From: Lachnospiraceae bacterium
Lineage (GTDB): Bacteria > Bacillota > Clostridia > Lachnospirales > Lachnospiraceae
NCBI GenBank assembly: GCA_017467805.1
Contig: JAFUKJ010000082.1
Coordinates: 1 to 50,144 of the forward strand
DNA length: 50,144 bases
Direction: 5' to 3'
Shown: one piece after another, positions 14,367 through 22,152 of the stretch
Position numbering within the stretch: the first letter of the stretch is position 1
Layout: each line of letters starts with the position of its first letter
The notes under the pieces: generated by a model
Told to the model about the DNA's origin: nothing
What the model saw: the letters and a program-made list of their open reading frames with translations, nothing else
Database searches by the model: none
Translations under genes and position numbers: made by a program

Positions 14367-16428
14367 AGATATTATACTCCTTACCATCCCTAATCATAAC
14401 AGGAATGATATCAATTGGTGCAGGAACAGTTACCTTCTGTCCGCCCTCGTACACCTTCTTGGTATACGCATCTGTCCATGTTGCACCCTTTGGAAGATAG
14501 ATTTCTCTTTCTGTAGCACCAGCTTCCATTACAGGGGCTACTAAGAGGTCTGGTCCAAACATATACTGGTCCTCTACATTCCAGCAGGTTTTATCCTTAG
14601 AAAAGTCAAAGAACATCGGACGCATAACTGGCTCACCTGTTCTTGAAGTCGCATCCATACACTCTCTAATGTAAGGGCGAAGTCTCTCTCTGATAAAGAG
14701 GTACTTTGTCAAAATCTCATAGTTCTCCTCGCCAAAGCTCCATACCTCATTATCCTGTCCTGAGGTAAGCTGTCTTACACCATTAATAAATTCTTCTTCT
14801 CTTTCATACCAAGGAGAACGCTCTCCATGCATACGGAATACAGGGCAGAATGCGCCCCATGCAAACCATCTTACCAAAAGCTCCTGGAAATCCTTATCCT
14901 TAATATTTCCGCCAAGGAAGCCTCCAATATCACTCGTCCACCAAGGAATACCTGCCATACCCATATTTAAACCTGCCTGTAGCTGCTCACGCATTGAACG
15001 GAAGGAAGAATAAATATCTCCAGACCATGTAAGCGCACCGTACTTCTGGCTTCCAGCCCACGCACAGCGAATCAGACTTAACTGCTCTGTCTCGCCTGCT
15101 GCCTTTAAGCCGTCATAGAAGCCCTTAATATAGCCTACAGGATAAGTATTGGTACACTGCTGTGCAGGTCCCGCATAATATCTGTAATTATCAAAATCAT
15201 ATGGACCATACTCAGGCTCTGCCTCATCTAACCAGAAGCAGCGGATACCAAGGTCATAATAATTCTCCTTGCACTTATCCCATACAAACTTTTGCGCGCC
15301 TGGGTTAGTCGCATCATAGAAAATGGTGTTACCCATCCATGTCATATGGTTCGGATTACCTCTGTCGGCATTCACAAGATAGCCCTTGTCTGCCATTTCT
15401 CCGAAGTTCTCACTTCTCTCATCAATCGTTGGCCATACAGATACAACCGTCTCGATTCCCATAGACTTTAATTCATCTACCATTGCCTTAGGATTCGGCC
15501 AGTCTCTAGGCTCAAACTTAAAGTCACCCTGTCTGGTCCAATGGAAGAAATCAACTACGATGGCATCCATCGGAAGTCCTCTTCTCTTATGTTCTCTTGC
15601 AACCGCAAGAATCTCATCCTGATTACGATAACGAAGCTTACACTGCCAATATCCAAGACCATACTCTGGCATCTTTGGCGCTCTACCCGTTACTGCACTG
15701 TACTGCTCCATGATTTCGGCAGGAGTTTCCCCTGCTGTAATCCAGTAGTCAAGCTTCTTTGTGCTTACTGCATGCCACTCTGTCTTATTGGTTCCAAAGG
15801 TAGCTGTACCAATGGCAGGGTTATTCCAGAAGAATCCATAGCCTCTGCTTGATACCATAAATGGCACACTTGCCTGAGAATTTCTATGTGCAAGCTCTAA
15901 CACAGCGCCTTTTTTATTCATATGCTTTTCCTGATACTGTCCCATACCAAAGATTTTCTCATCATCAAATGCCTCAAATCTGGCCGTTAAGGTATAATCA
16001 GAAGACCCTTTAATTGGCTTCAAATCTCTAGCTTCTACTCTAAGCGGAACACAATAACGGTTGATTCTGTCTCTCGTTCTCCAGTACTCCTCTGTCAGAA
16101 GCTCTCCCTTTTCATTGTAATAGCTAATCCAGCCCTCATGAGATACCTTAGCTGTGATATTTCCATTCGTAATACTTGCCTGTGTCGCAGTCTGATGATA
16201 CTGTGCATACTCCTCACTCTTGTACCAAGGGTCTGTTACATCCACTGTTTCAAAGGCAATCTCCGCCTTCAAAAATGGCTGTGGAATCTCCAATGCCCAG
16301 TCATTTGCATCCATCTTCGCTTCTCTTGTCATGCGCACACGTAGTGAGTTAACACCCCAAGGCTCAATCACTACCTTAGAAACACCATTTGCAATGACAA
16401 GTGTGTTATTTTCTTCATATAATCTCAT
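14359..16428 (-). CDS. Glycoside hydrolase family 31, probable alpha-xylosidase
   Basis: A 689-residue GH31 enzyme. The catalytic (beta/alpha)8 barrel shows VVDFFHWTRQGDFKFEP, the nucleophile Asp in CFWLDEAEPEYG and the acid/base Asp in LTWSGDIYSSF, followed by GIPWWTSDIGGF and FRMHGERSPW. The FHW...QGDFKFEP and WLDEAEPE strings match YicI-type alpha-xylosidases rather than maltases. There is no signal peptide: the protein is cytoplasmic. Its ATG overlaps the GH74 stop by 4 bases, so the two are coupled; together they would remove xylosyl side chains from xyloglucan oligosaccharides. AAGGCAGGG, a weak ribosome binding site, lies 9 bases before the ATG. Confidence 0.92.
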   Translation of the reverse strand: MRLYEENNTLVIANGVSKVVIEPWGVNSLRVRMTREAKMDANDWALEIPQPFLKAEIAFETVDVTDPWYKSEEYAQYHQTATQASITNGNITAKVSHEGWISYYNEKGELLTEEYWRTRDRINRYCVPLRVEARDLKPIKGSSDYTLTARFEAFDDEKIFGMGQYQEKHMNKKGAVLELAHRNSQASVPFMVSSRGYGFFWNNPAIGTATFGTNKTEWHAVSTKKLDYWITAGETPAEIMEQYSAVTGRAPKMPEYGLGYWQCKLRYRNQDEILAVAREHKRRGLPMDAIVVDFFHWTRQGDFKFEPRDWPNPKAMVDELKSMGIETVVSVWPTIDERSENFGEMADKGYLVNADRGNPNHMTWMGNTIFYDATNPGAQKFVWDKCKENYYDLGIRCFWLDEAEPEYGPYDFDNYRYYAGPAQQCTNTYPVGYIKGFYDGLKAAGETEQLSLIRCAWAGSQKYGALTWSGDIYSSFRSMREQLQAGLNMGMAGIPWWTSDIGGFLGGNIKDKDFQELLVRWFAWGAFCPVFRMHGERSPWYEREEEFINGVRQLTSGQDNEVWSFGEENYEILTKYLFIRERLRPYIRECMDATSRTGEPVMRPMFFDFSKDKTCWNVEDQYMFGPDLLVAPVMEAGATEREIYLPKGATWTDAYTKKVYEGGQKVTVPAPIDIIPVMIRDGKEYNIYE

Positions 16429-18851
16429 CTTGATAACCCTGCCTTTCTTACAGGCGCGCCCGTAATAATTCCTCTCGAACCTGTTGCTATGTAGAATCTG
16501 CCAAACTCGCGGCAGTCTGCGTCCATACTGTTAATCTCGCCAAACATCTGCTTAGAGGTGTTTAGTCTTTCAAAGCTCTTACCTTCATCAAAGGAACGAT
16601 AGAAGCCATACTCTCCATCCACGATACCGCTGATATAGATTGCCTTATCTGCACCAAGGTACTCGCCGCCTTCGCACATTAATCCAAGTCCCATGCGATA
16701 AACCACTTCATCCTTGGTCAGCTTGGTTAGCGTAATCTTATCCGCTGCTTCGTCATACTGATACTTCCATAAGCCTTCCTTGGCAAGTGCCATATAGAAG
16801 CTGCCGCTTCTGCCTGCATCTCCCCGCACCTCCGTCTTATTGGCACAGTCAATCAAACCAAACTGCACCTTCGGAAACTCCAATGCCGCTCCTGTCACAT
16901 CCCGAGCATCCACAGGATACTGGTAAAAGCTCTCTCCAAAGTCCTTACTGATATACATCTGTGAAGCCTCTCCGAAGCCATAGAAGAGATTACTCTTCAC
17001 ACGGTCAGAGAATACCTTCACCAGGCGTTTCTCATCATCCTCGATTAATCTGCCATCAAGGTCATAGACCCTACACTTTCCGTAGGTCTTACCCTCATCA
17101 TGCGTATACACAATCGTCTTTGTCGGCAAATCAATCACATCTGCCATTGACCACACAATATGCTTTGCATCCGCTGATAATGCCACCCAGCCTGGATTCA
17201 CATTCGGATGCTCCATATGCTCTGCTGTTGCATCAATTGTCTCATTGATTCCCCAAGGCATCGGCAATCTCGTAAAGCTTTCTGCCTGGTCTTTCGAGAA
17301 TATCAATCCGCCCTTGGTTCTTCCTGTCCAGTTACCTCTTGCTGCCACAATTAAATTCTGCGGCATGGTATCAGGAAAATCAGCATTGATGCAGGTAATA
17401 TATCTGTTCCCCCCTGCATCAGCAAAGGAATTATCACACGGTGTTTCAAAATCCTTAAAGGCGAATCCGCCCAAATCTCCTAAGATATCCACAACCCTTA
17501 CATCACCTGACGGCATCGCATACACATTCAGGTGTACCGTTTCCTCAATACCGTCACACCAGTCTGTAAAGGAAGGCTCCTCCGACAAGAGATTCTCTGT
17601 TAAAAAGACTCCTGTTCCAGTATTAAACCATGCTTCATTTGGATTCTTAGGGTTTATCTTCAAATCCGTCAGCCAGTGTGCAATAGAATGACCACCATTG
17701 CACTCAGGTCTCATATATGGTGCGCGGAAGCTAATCTTACCGACTTCAAGATTCTGCAATATCTTTTTCCACGTTGTTCCATAATCTTTAGAAAGAAATA
17801 CACAATCTCCATCCTTTTCACGGGTAATTGTGGAACAAATTACCAATCCTGGCACTGCCTCGCAGGTTGCAATACCACTATATCCAAACGGAGTACAACT
17901 GTGTCCCTGCTCTAAAAGCATCTCTGGTGTTATCTCCTCCATATGTACACTCTTTGCCACCGCATCTATCTGATAACGAACCACTCGCCCATTCATCGTA
18001 GCACCACCATCGCAGGAATATCCCTGGTCTACCACATAAGAATATGCACCTGTTGATTCATAAGTCACATAGAAATACTTCTCATCCACTGCATAGCGAA
18101 GTCCTACAAGTCCTGGCATTCTACACTTTGCTGCTGCATATACGCTAGTCTCATCCCTGTCAGGCTGTACCATCTTCTCAAAGCTCTTACCGCCATCATA
18201 GGAAATGTACATACTGTGTCCTCTTCTCACTGTCACTTCCATATTCCATCCGTCAATATAACGTTCTTCCTCTGAAAGCTCTATCTGATTCGTAACGCCT
18301 GCCGTTCCGCAGATAAGCATATTACCATCCTCAGACACATAGATAAAGGTCATATACTCCTCGCCACAAACATCTATATGTTCCCAGCTTGCGCCATTAT
18401 CCGTAGTTCTCCATAAGCCATTCTGTCCAGAAGCATAGTACAAGGTATTCTCTTTGCTATAATCCACTACCAGACGCCATCCCGTTCCTCTGCCGTTGGC
18501 ATTACCATGTACAAACATCGGCATCGGATAATGTCTGAAGCTCTCACCATAATCCTCTGACACTGCAAAGACACCCTTTGAACTGCGGTCACTAACACCA
18601 CAAGCCATATACAGACTTCCTGGCTTTCTGTTATCCGTTGCTATCGCAAAAGGGAAGGTCTCGCTCAAATCATCCATCGTTACATGGTCAGCAAGACTTT
18701 TCCACATCTTATTCTTTCTTTCAAAACGATATGCACCACCAATGTCCGTTCTGATATACAAGGCATCTGCACTATCGCTATATAAAAATCCTGTTACATA
18801 TCCGCCTCCAGGAATCGGAAGATTGCGGTATTCGTAGTCAACTCTTTTCAT
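16425..18851 (-). CDS. Glycoside hydrolase family 74-type xyloglucanase, apparently cytoplasmic
   Basis: An 808-residue double seven-bladed beta-propeller of the GH74 type. The start PIPGGGYVTGFLYS and LYIRTDIGGAYRFE hold the first catalytic Asp; VVDILGDLGGFAFKDFE in the middle holds the second (the family GDxGGF motif). Asp-box-like repeats (SEDYGESF, SYDGGKSF, SKDYGTTW, SKDFGESF) recur throughout. GGGGGAGACT directly before the ATG at 18851 sets the start; the frame is open another 31 codons upstream but runs through a near-perfect palindrome. GH74 enzymes are usually secreted, yet no signal peptide is seen here. It is the first gene of a GH74-GH31-YczE unit. Confidence 0.88.
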   Translation of the reverse strand: MKRVDYEYRNLPIPGGGYVTGFLYSDSADALYIRTDIGGAYRFERKNKMWKSLADHVTMDDLSETFPFAIATDNRKPGSLYMACGVSDRSSKGVFAVSEDYGESFRHYPMPMFVHGNANGRGTGWRLVVDYSKENTLYYASGQNGLWRTTDNGASWEHIDVCGEEYMTFIYVSEDGNMLICGTAGVTNQIELSEEERYIDGWNMEVTVRRGHSMYISYDGGKSFEKMVQPDRDETSVYAAAKCRMPGLVGLRYAVDEKYFYVTYESTGAYSYVVDQGYSCDGGATMNGRVVRYQIDAVAKSVHMEEITPEMLLEQGHSCTPFGYSGIATCEAVPGLVICSTITREKDGDCVFLSKDYGTTWKKILQNLEVGKISFRAPYMRPECNGGHSIAHWLTDLKINPKNPNEAWFNTGTGVFLTENLLSEEPSFTDWCDGIEETVHLNVYAMPSGDVRVVDILGDLGGFAFKDFETPCDNSFADAGGNRYITCINADFPDTMPQNLIVAARGNWTGRTKGGLIFSKDQAESFTRLPMPWGINETIDATAEHMEHPNVNPGWVALSADAKHIVWSMADVIDLPTKTIVYTHDEGKTYGKCRVYDLDGRLIEDDEKRLVKVFSDRVKSNLFYGFGEASQMYISKDFGESFYQYPVDARDVTGAALEFPKVQFGLIDCANKTEVRGDAGRSGSFYMALAKEGLWKYQYDEAADKITLTKLTKDEVVYRMGLGLMCEGGEYLGADKAIYISGIVDGEYGFYRSFDEGKSFERLNTSKQMFGEINSMDADCREFGRFYIATGSRGIITGAPVRKAGLSR

Positions 18852-18915
18852 AGTCTCCCCCTGTGTTCCAGTATCATAATTCATCCCAACACAAGCCAAA
18901 TCTTGCATTTGAAAC

Positions 18916-18958
18916 GTAAACATAAGGCTGAAAACTATTTTCAACCTTATACGTTTAC
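18916..18958. promoter_or_regulatory. Long interrupted palindrome upstream of the GH74 operon (candidate operator)
   Basis: The core TGAAAACTATTTTCA is a perfect inverted repeat with a CTA centre. It is flanked symmetrically by ATAAGG/CCTTAT and further out by GTAAAC/GTTTAC, making about 43 bases of nested dyad symmetry 65 bases before the GH74 ATG. The outer TGTAAACG half resembles sugar-responsive LacI-family or catabolite (cre) half-sites. No T-tract follows, so an operator is preferred over a terminator. Confidence 0.5.
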
Positions 18959-19027
18959 ATCTTAAATGATTACTTCAATATACAAAACCATACTTTTTCT
19001 TGATTTTTACTTAAAATATTTGACACA

Positions 19028-19684
19028 TTACAGCTTAGGAAAGCTTTCCAGACGCTGATAGAACTGCCCGTAAAAGTCCCCCTCCACATCATATGGCTGC
19101 ACGAAAAAGATATTCAGCAGCAACATACTGGTATTCTTAATCGTCGCCTCATCTGCACCATTTTTCAGACTCTCATGAATATCCTTTAGAAAATAGTGCC
19201 AGTCCTTAATAAACTTCTGGTTCTTCTTCAGTTCTGGCGTATCTATCCATTTACTGACCTTTACCTTGGATTTATTAGGCATTGGACACTCATGCACCTG
19301 TAAAATATACTCAAACTCCCGATTTTCATAGATTCTTCCAAGTGGGAAAATACGGCAAATGCCTGGACGCGCAGAATGAATACTGCACCGCCCTGCCTCA
19401 TTTAAGAATACACAGGCTTCTCTGTCCCCTGCCATTTTCAGATTAGGCAGAATTACACCGTCTACTACATTTAATTCCATACACTCTGCTAACAGCTCGC
19501 CAAAGCCCTTTTGCAGATGTTTACCTAATCGGAAACAGTCTAACGGATCTAACACGATTGAGCTTCCCATACCACGACAGCAGTCGCTACAGCCCTTACA
19601 GTCGTTACAATCTGCCTTTACCATATCCGAAAGTCCATAACGCTTACCGTCTGTCATTTCCTCTAAATTACATTCTCTTAACAT
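19028..19684 (-). CDS. YkgJ family cysteine-cluster protein
   Basis: A 218-residue cytoplasmic protein of the YkgJ (Fe/Zn-chelating) family. Cys residues are clustered as CNDCKGCSDCCRG at about residues 26-38, CSIHSARPGICRIFP in the middle (the second metal-ligand group) and CPMP later. The family's function is unproven, with roles in metal binding and protein modification proposed. The ATG at 19684 is preferred to an upstream GTG at 19705 because of its AAGAGAAG ribosome binding site. It lies between the GH3 and GH74 units on the same strand. Confidence 0.85.
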   Translation of the reverse strand: MLRECNLEEMTDGKRYGLSDMVKADCNDCKGCSDCCRGMGSSIVLDPLDCFRLGKHLQKGFGELLAECMELNVVDGVILPNLKMAGDREACVFLNEAGRCSIHSARPGICRIFPLGRIYENREFEYILQVHECPMPNKSKVKVSKWIDTPELKKNQKFIKDWHYFLKDIHESLKNGADEATIKNTSMLLLNIFFVQPYDVEGDFYGQFYQRLESFPKL

Positions 19685-19736
19685 AGCTTCTCTTTTCCAT
19701 ATCACACATATTTATTGCCAAATGGCATAAGGACTC

Positions 19737-22091
19737 CTAATCAATCTTAAGAATCAGCTCCAAAATTCTCTTTGCACAACGCTCCATATCTTTACGGGTA
19801 ATTACGCCCTGCTCCAATGCCTTTAATAGCTGCTGCGGGAATCCGATAGCCATTTTCACATCATTGCCTGCCAGTACTTCCTTATAATGCTCACCATTAG
19901 TCCACCAGTCACTGGTTACCATGCCCTCATAGCCCCATTCGCCACGAAGAATATCCTCTAACAGTTCTTTGCACTCGGAGGTTCTGTGACCATTTACAAT
20001 GTTATAGGAAGACATGATTGCCCAAGGCTTTGCCTCCTTCACAATGATTTCAAACGCCTTAAGATAAATCTCGCGGATTGCTCTCTCCGATGCTCTCGAA
20101 TCACTTTCCTTGCGATTTACTTCCTTATTATTCAATGCAAAATGCTTCACCGTCGCAGCAATGTGCTGACTCTGAATACCACGCACCATAGCACCTGCAA
20201 GCTTACCTGTTACCAATGGGTCCTCTGAATAGTACTCAAAATTACGTCCGCAAAGAGGACTTCTATGTATATTAATCGCAGGTGTCAACCACATACTGAT
20301 ATTGTTCTCTTTTACCTCTGCTGCACCTGCCCCACCTACGCATTCCACAAGCTCCTCATTCCATGTACATGCAAGCAAAGTTGCACAAGGCCATGCAGTC
20401 GTGCAGACACCACATTCAGGCAGAATACGAAGTCCCGCAGGACCATCCGCAGTCATAATATTCGGTACACCATAGTCAGGTATGTTACCGATACCAAATA
20501 CATTGGCTACTCCTGTGTTAGGCTGACCTCCAAGCAGCCACGCCAAATCCTCATCAGAAAGCTGCGCCATAAACTCCTCTAAGCTTATCTTGCCTTCTGC
20601 CACCTCTATCAGGAAATGATTCTTCTGCTGTGGCGTATTCGTCCAGAGATGATACTTCTCTCTAAAGCGTGTCTGTGGCGCAAAACCGTCTGTTTCTTCC
20701 AATGGTAAACGTTCAATCAAAGAAGCATTATAATCATTTGGCTCTGTTACTGTAAGCTCCATGAAGCTTCCATCCTGTAACATTCTCTTTGGCAGAGAGG
20801 TTGGTGCCATTTTCTCGCTAAGTTGCTCTATCATAATATCCTTACCTAATGTATATGCATACTTTAACTCCTTGGCATCGCGCACATTTGTACCTGCATA
20901 GAAGTAATAAATACCCGCCTCTAACACATAGGCTGACTTGCTGATAGCTCCCAAGTCATCGTAAAATGCCATGCGTGATAAATCCCACTTTAAGATTAAT
21001 CTCTGACTCTCACCTGGCTGTAATAATCTGGTTTTTTCAAATGCTACCAGCACTCGTAAAGGCTTATGCAGTCTGAATGCAGGCGCCCATACATACACCT
21101 GTACTACCTCTTTACCTGCATAGTCGCCCGTATTCGTTACTGTTACATGCTGATAAATGGTACCATTTTCTTCATAGCCCTCTCCCCAGTTTAACTCAAA
21201 CTGTGTATACGAAAGACCGTAGCCAAATGGGTATACTACCTTATCCTTTGCACCTGGAATGGTCTCAAAGTAACGATATCCCACATAAATATCTTCAATA
21301 TAATTCACATAGGCTTCTGACTCGTGGAAGGTCTGAGTCGATGGATAATCCTCCAGTCTTGCCGCAAAGGTATCTGTAAGCTTACCGCTTGGATTACCCA
21401 TTCCCAGTAAAAGCTCTGCTGCCGCAAGGCCGCCCTCGATTCCGCCCTGCCATGCAAGAAGCACTGACTGTATCTTCTCATCGGAAACAAACCATGAGGT
21501 ATCCACCATACCGCCTACATTCAGCACCACGATTACCTTGGCAAAATTCTCTTTTACCTTCTGTACCAAAGCAGTCTCCTCCACAGTCAGGCAGAAATCC
21601 TCATTGCTTCTGTCCCAGCCCTCTCCTGAAAATCTGCAAATTGATACAATCGCAGTATCTGTATAAGCCTTTGCCAGCGTCCATAGCTCCTGTGGTACCT
21701 CAGGCTCCACAGTAAGTCCTGGCTCCTTTCCGTCCTTATACTGCTGCTTTACATTCTCCTTATAAAAGTCTGCAAGCTCCTCTAAAACACTAATATGCTC
21801 TGGATATAGCTTTAGTCCTTCATACAAATTTCTAGTGTAGGAAACCGTTACATCGCCACTTCCACCACCGCCTTTTACATAATCAATGGTTGCCTTTCCA
21901 AAGAGTGCTACCTTGCTTCCCTTTGCCAAAGGAAGTACCTTATTCTCATTTTTCAAAAGAACCATACCTTCCTTTGCCGCATCCTTCGACAATGTGATAT
22001 GCTCCTTACTTGCTGTTACCTTAGTGCCGTCCTTTCCCAATGGAAGATTTGGCTGAAATCTGCTTCTACTCCATCTTGTAGCCTTCTGCAT
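19737..22091 (-). CDS. Glycoside hydrolase family 3 beta-glucosidase with permuted domain order
   Basis: A 784-residue GH3 enzyme in which the usual order is reversed. The alpha/beta sandwich domain (GMVLLKNENKVLPLA, GGGGSGDV, VNYIEDIYVGYRYFE) comes first, then a fibronectin-III-like domain (YQHVTVTNTGDYAGKEVVQVYV), and the TIM barrel is last (TADGPAGLR, AATVKHFALNNKE) with the nucleophile Asp in GMVTSDWWTNG near the C-terminus. This permuted order is known from some rumen bacterial enzymes. There is no signal peptide. The ATG at 22091 follows AGGCAGGG, like the GH31 gene. It probably removes glucose from imported cello- or xyloglucan oligosaccharides. Confidence 0.9.
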   Translation of the reverse strand: MQKATRWSRSRFQPNLPLGKDGTKVTASKEHITLSKDAAKEGMVLLKNENKVLPLAKGSKVALFGKATIDYVKGGGGSGDVTVSYTRNLYEGLKLYPEHISVLEELADFYKENVKQQYKDGKEPGLTVEPEVPQELWTLAKAYTDTAIVSICRFSGEGWDRSNEDFCLTVEETALVQKVKENFAKVIVVLNVGGMVDTSWFVSDEKIQSVLLAWQGGIEGGLAAAELLLGMGNPSGKLTDTFAARLEDYPSTQTFHESEAYVNYIEDIYVGYRYFETIPGAKDKVVYPFGYGLSYTQFELNWGEGYEENGTIYQHVTVTNTGDYAGKEVVQVYVWAPAFRLHKPLRVLVAFEKTRLLQPGESQRLILKWDLSRMAFYDDLGAISKSAYVLEAGIYYFYAGTNVRDAKELKYAYTLGKDIMIEQLSEKMAPTSLPKRMLQDGSFMELTVTEPNDYNASLIERLPLEETDGFAPQTRFREKYHLWTNTPQQKNHFLIEVAEGKISLEEFMAQLSDEDLAWLLGGQPNTGVANVFGIGNIPDYGVPNIMTADGPAGLRILPECGVCTTAWPCATLLACTWNEELVECVGGAGAAEVKENNISMWLTPAINIHRSPLCGRNFEYYSEDPLVTGKLAGAMVRGIQSQHIAATVKHFALNNKEVNRKESDSRASERAIREIYLKAFEIIVKEAKPWAIMSSYNIVNGHRTSECKELLEDILRGEWGYEGMVTSDWWTNGEHYKEVLAGNDVKMAIGFPQQLLKALEQGVITRKDMERCAKRILELILKID

Positions 22092-22152
22092 ATATAACCC
22101 TGCCTTTCTGGTTGTGTCCTTACTTACACAACCTCTGTCATATTTCCTTCTC

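Noticed and set aside
16425-18944. GH74 protein starting at the ATG at 18944
   Set aside because: This start lies inside a 43-base palindrome and lacks a ribosome binding site. The added segment looks slightly hydrophobic but has no credible signal peptide, and GGGGGAG lies before the ATG at 18851.
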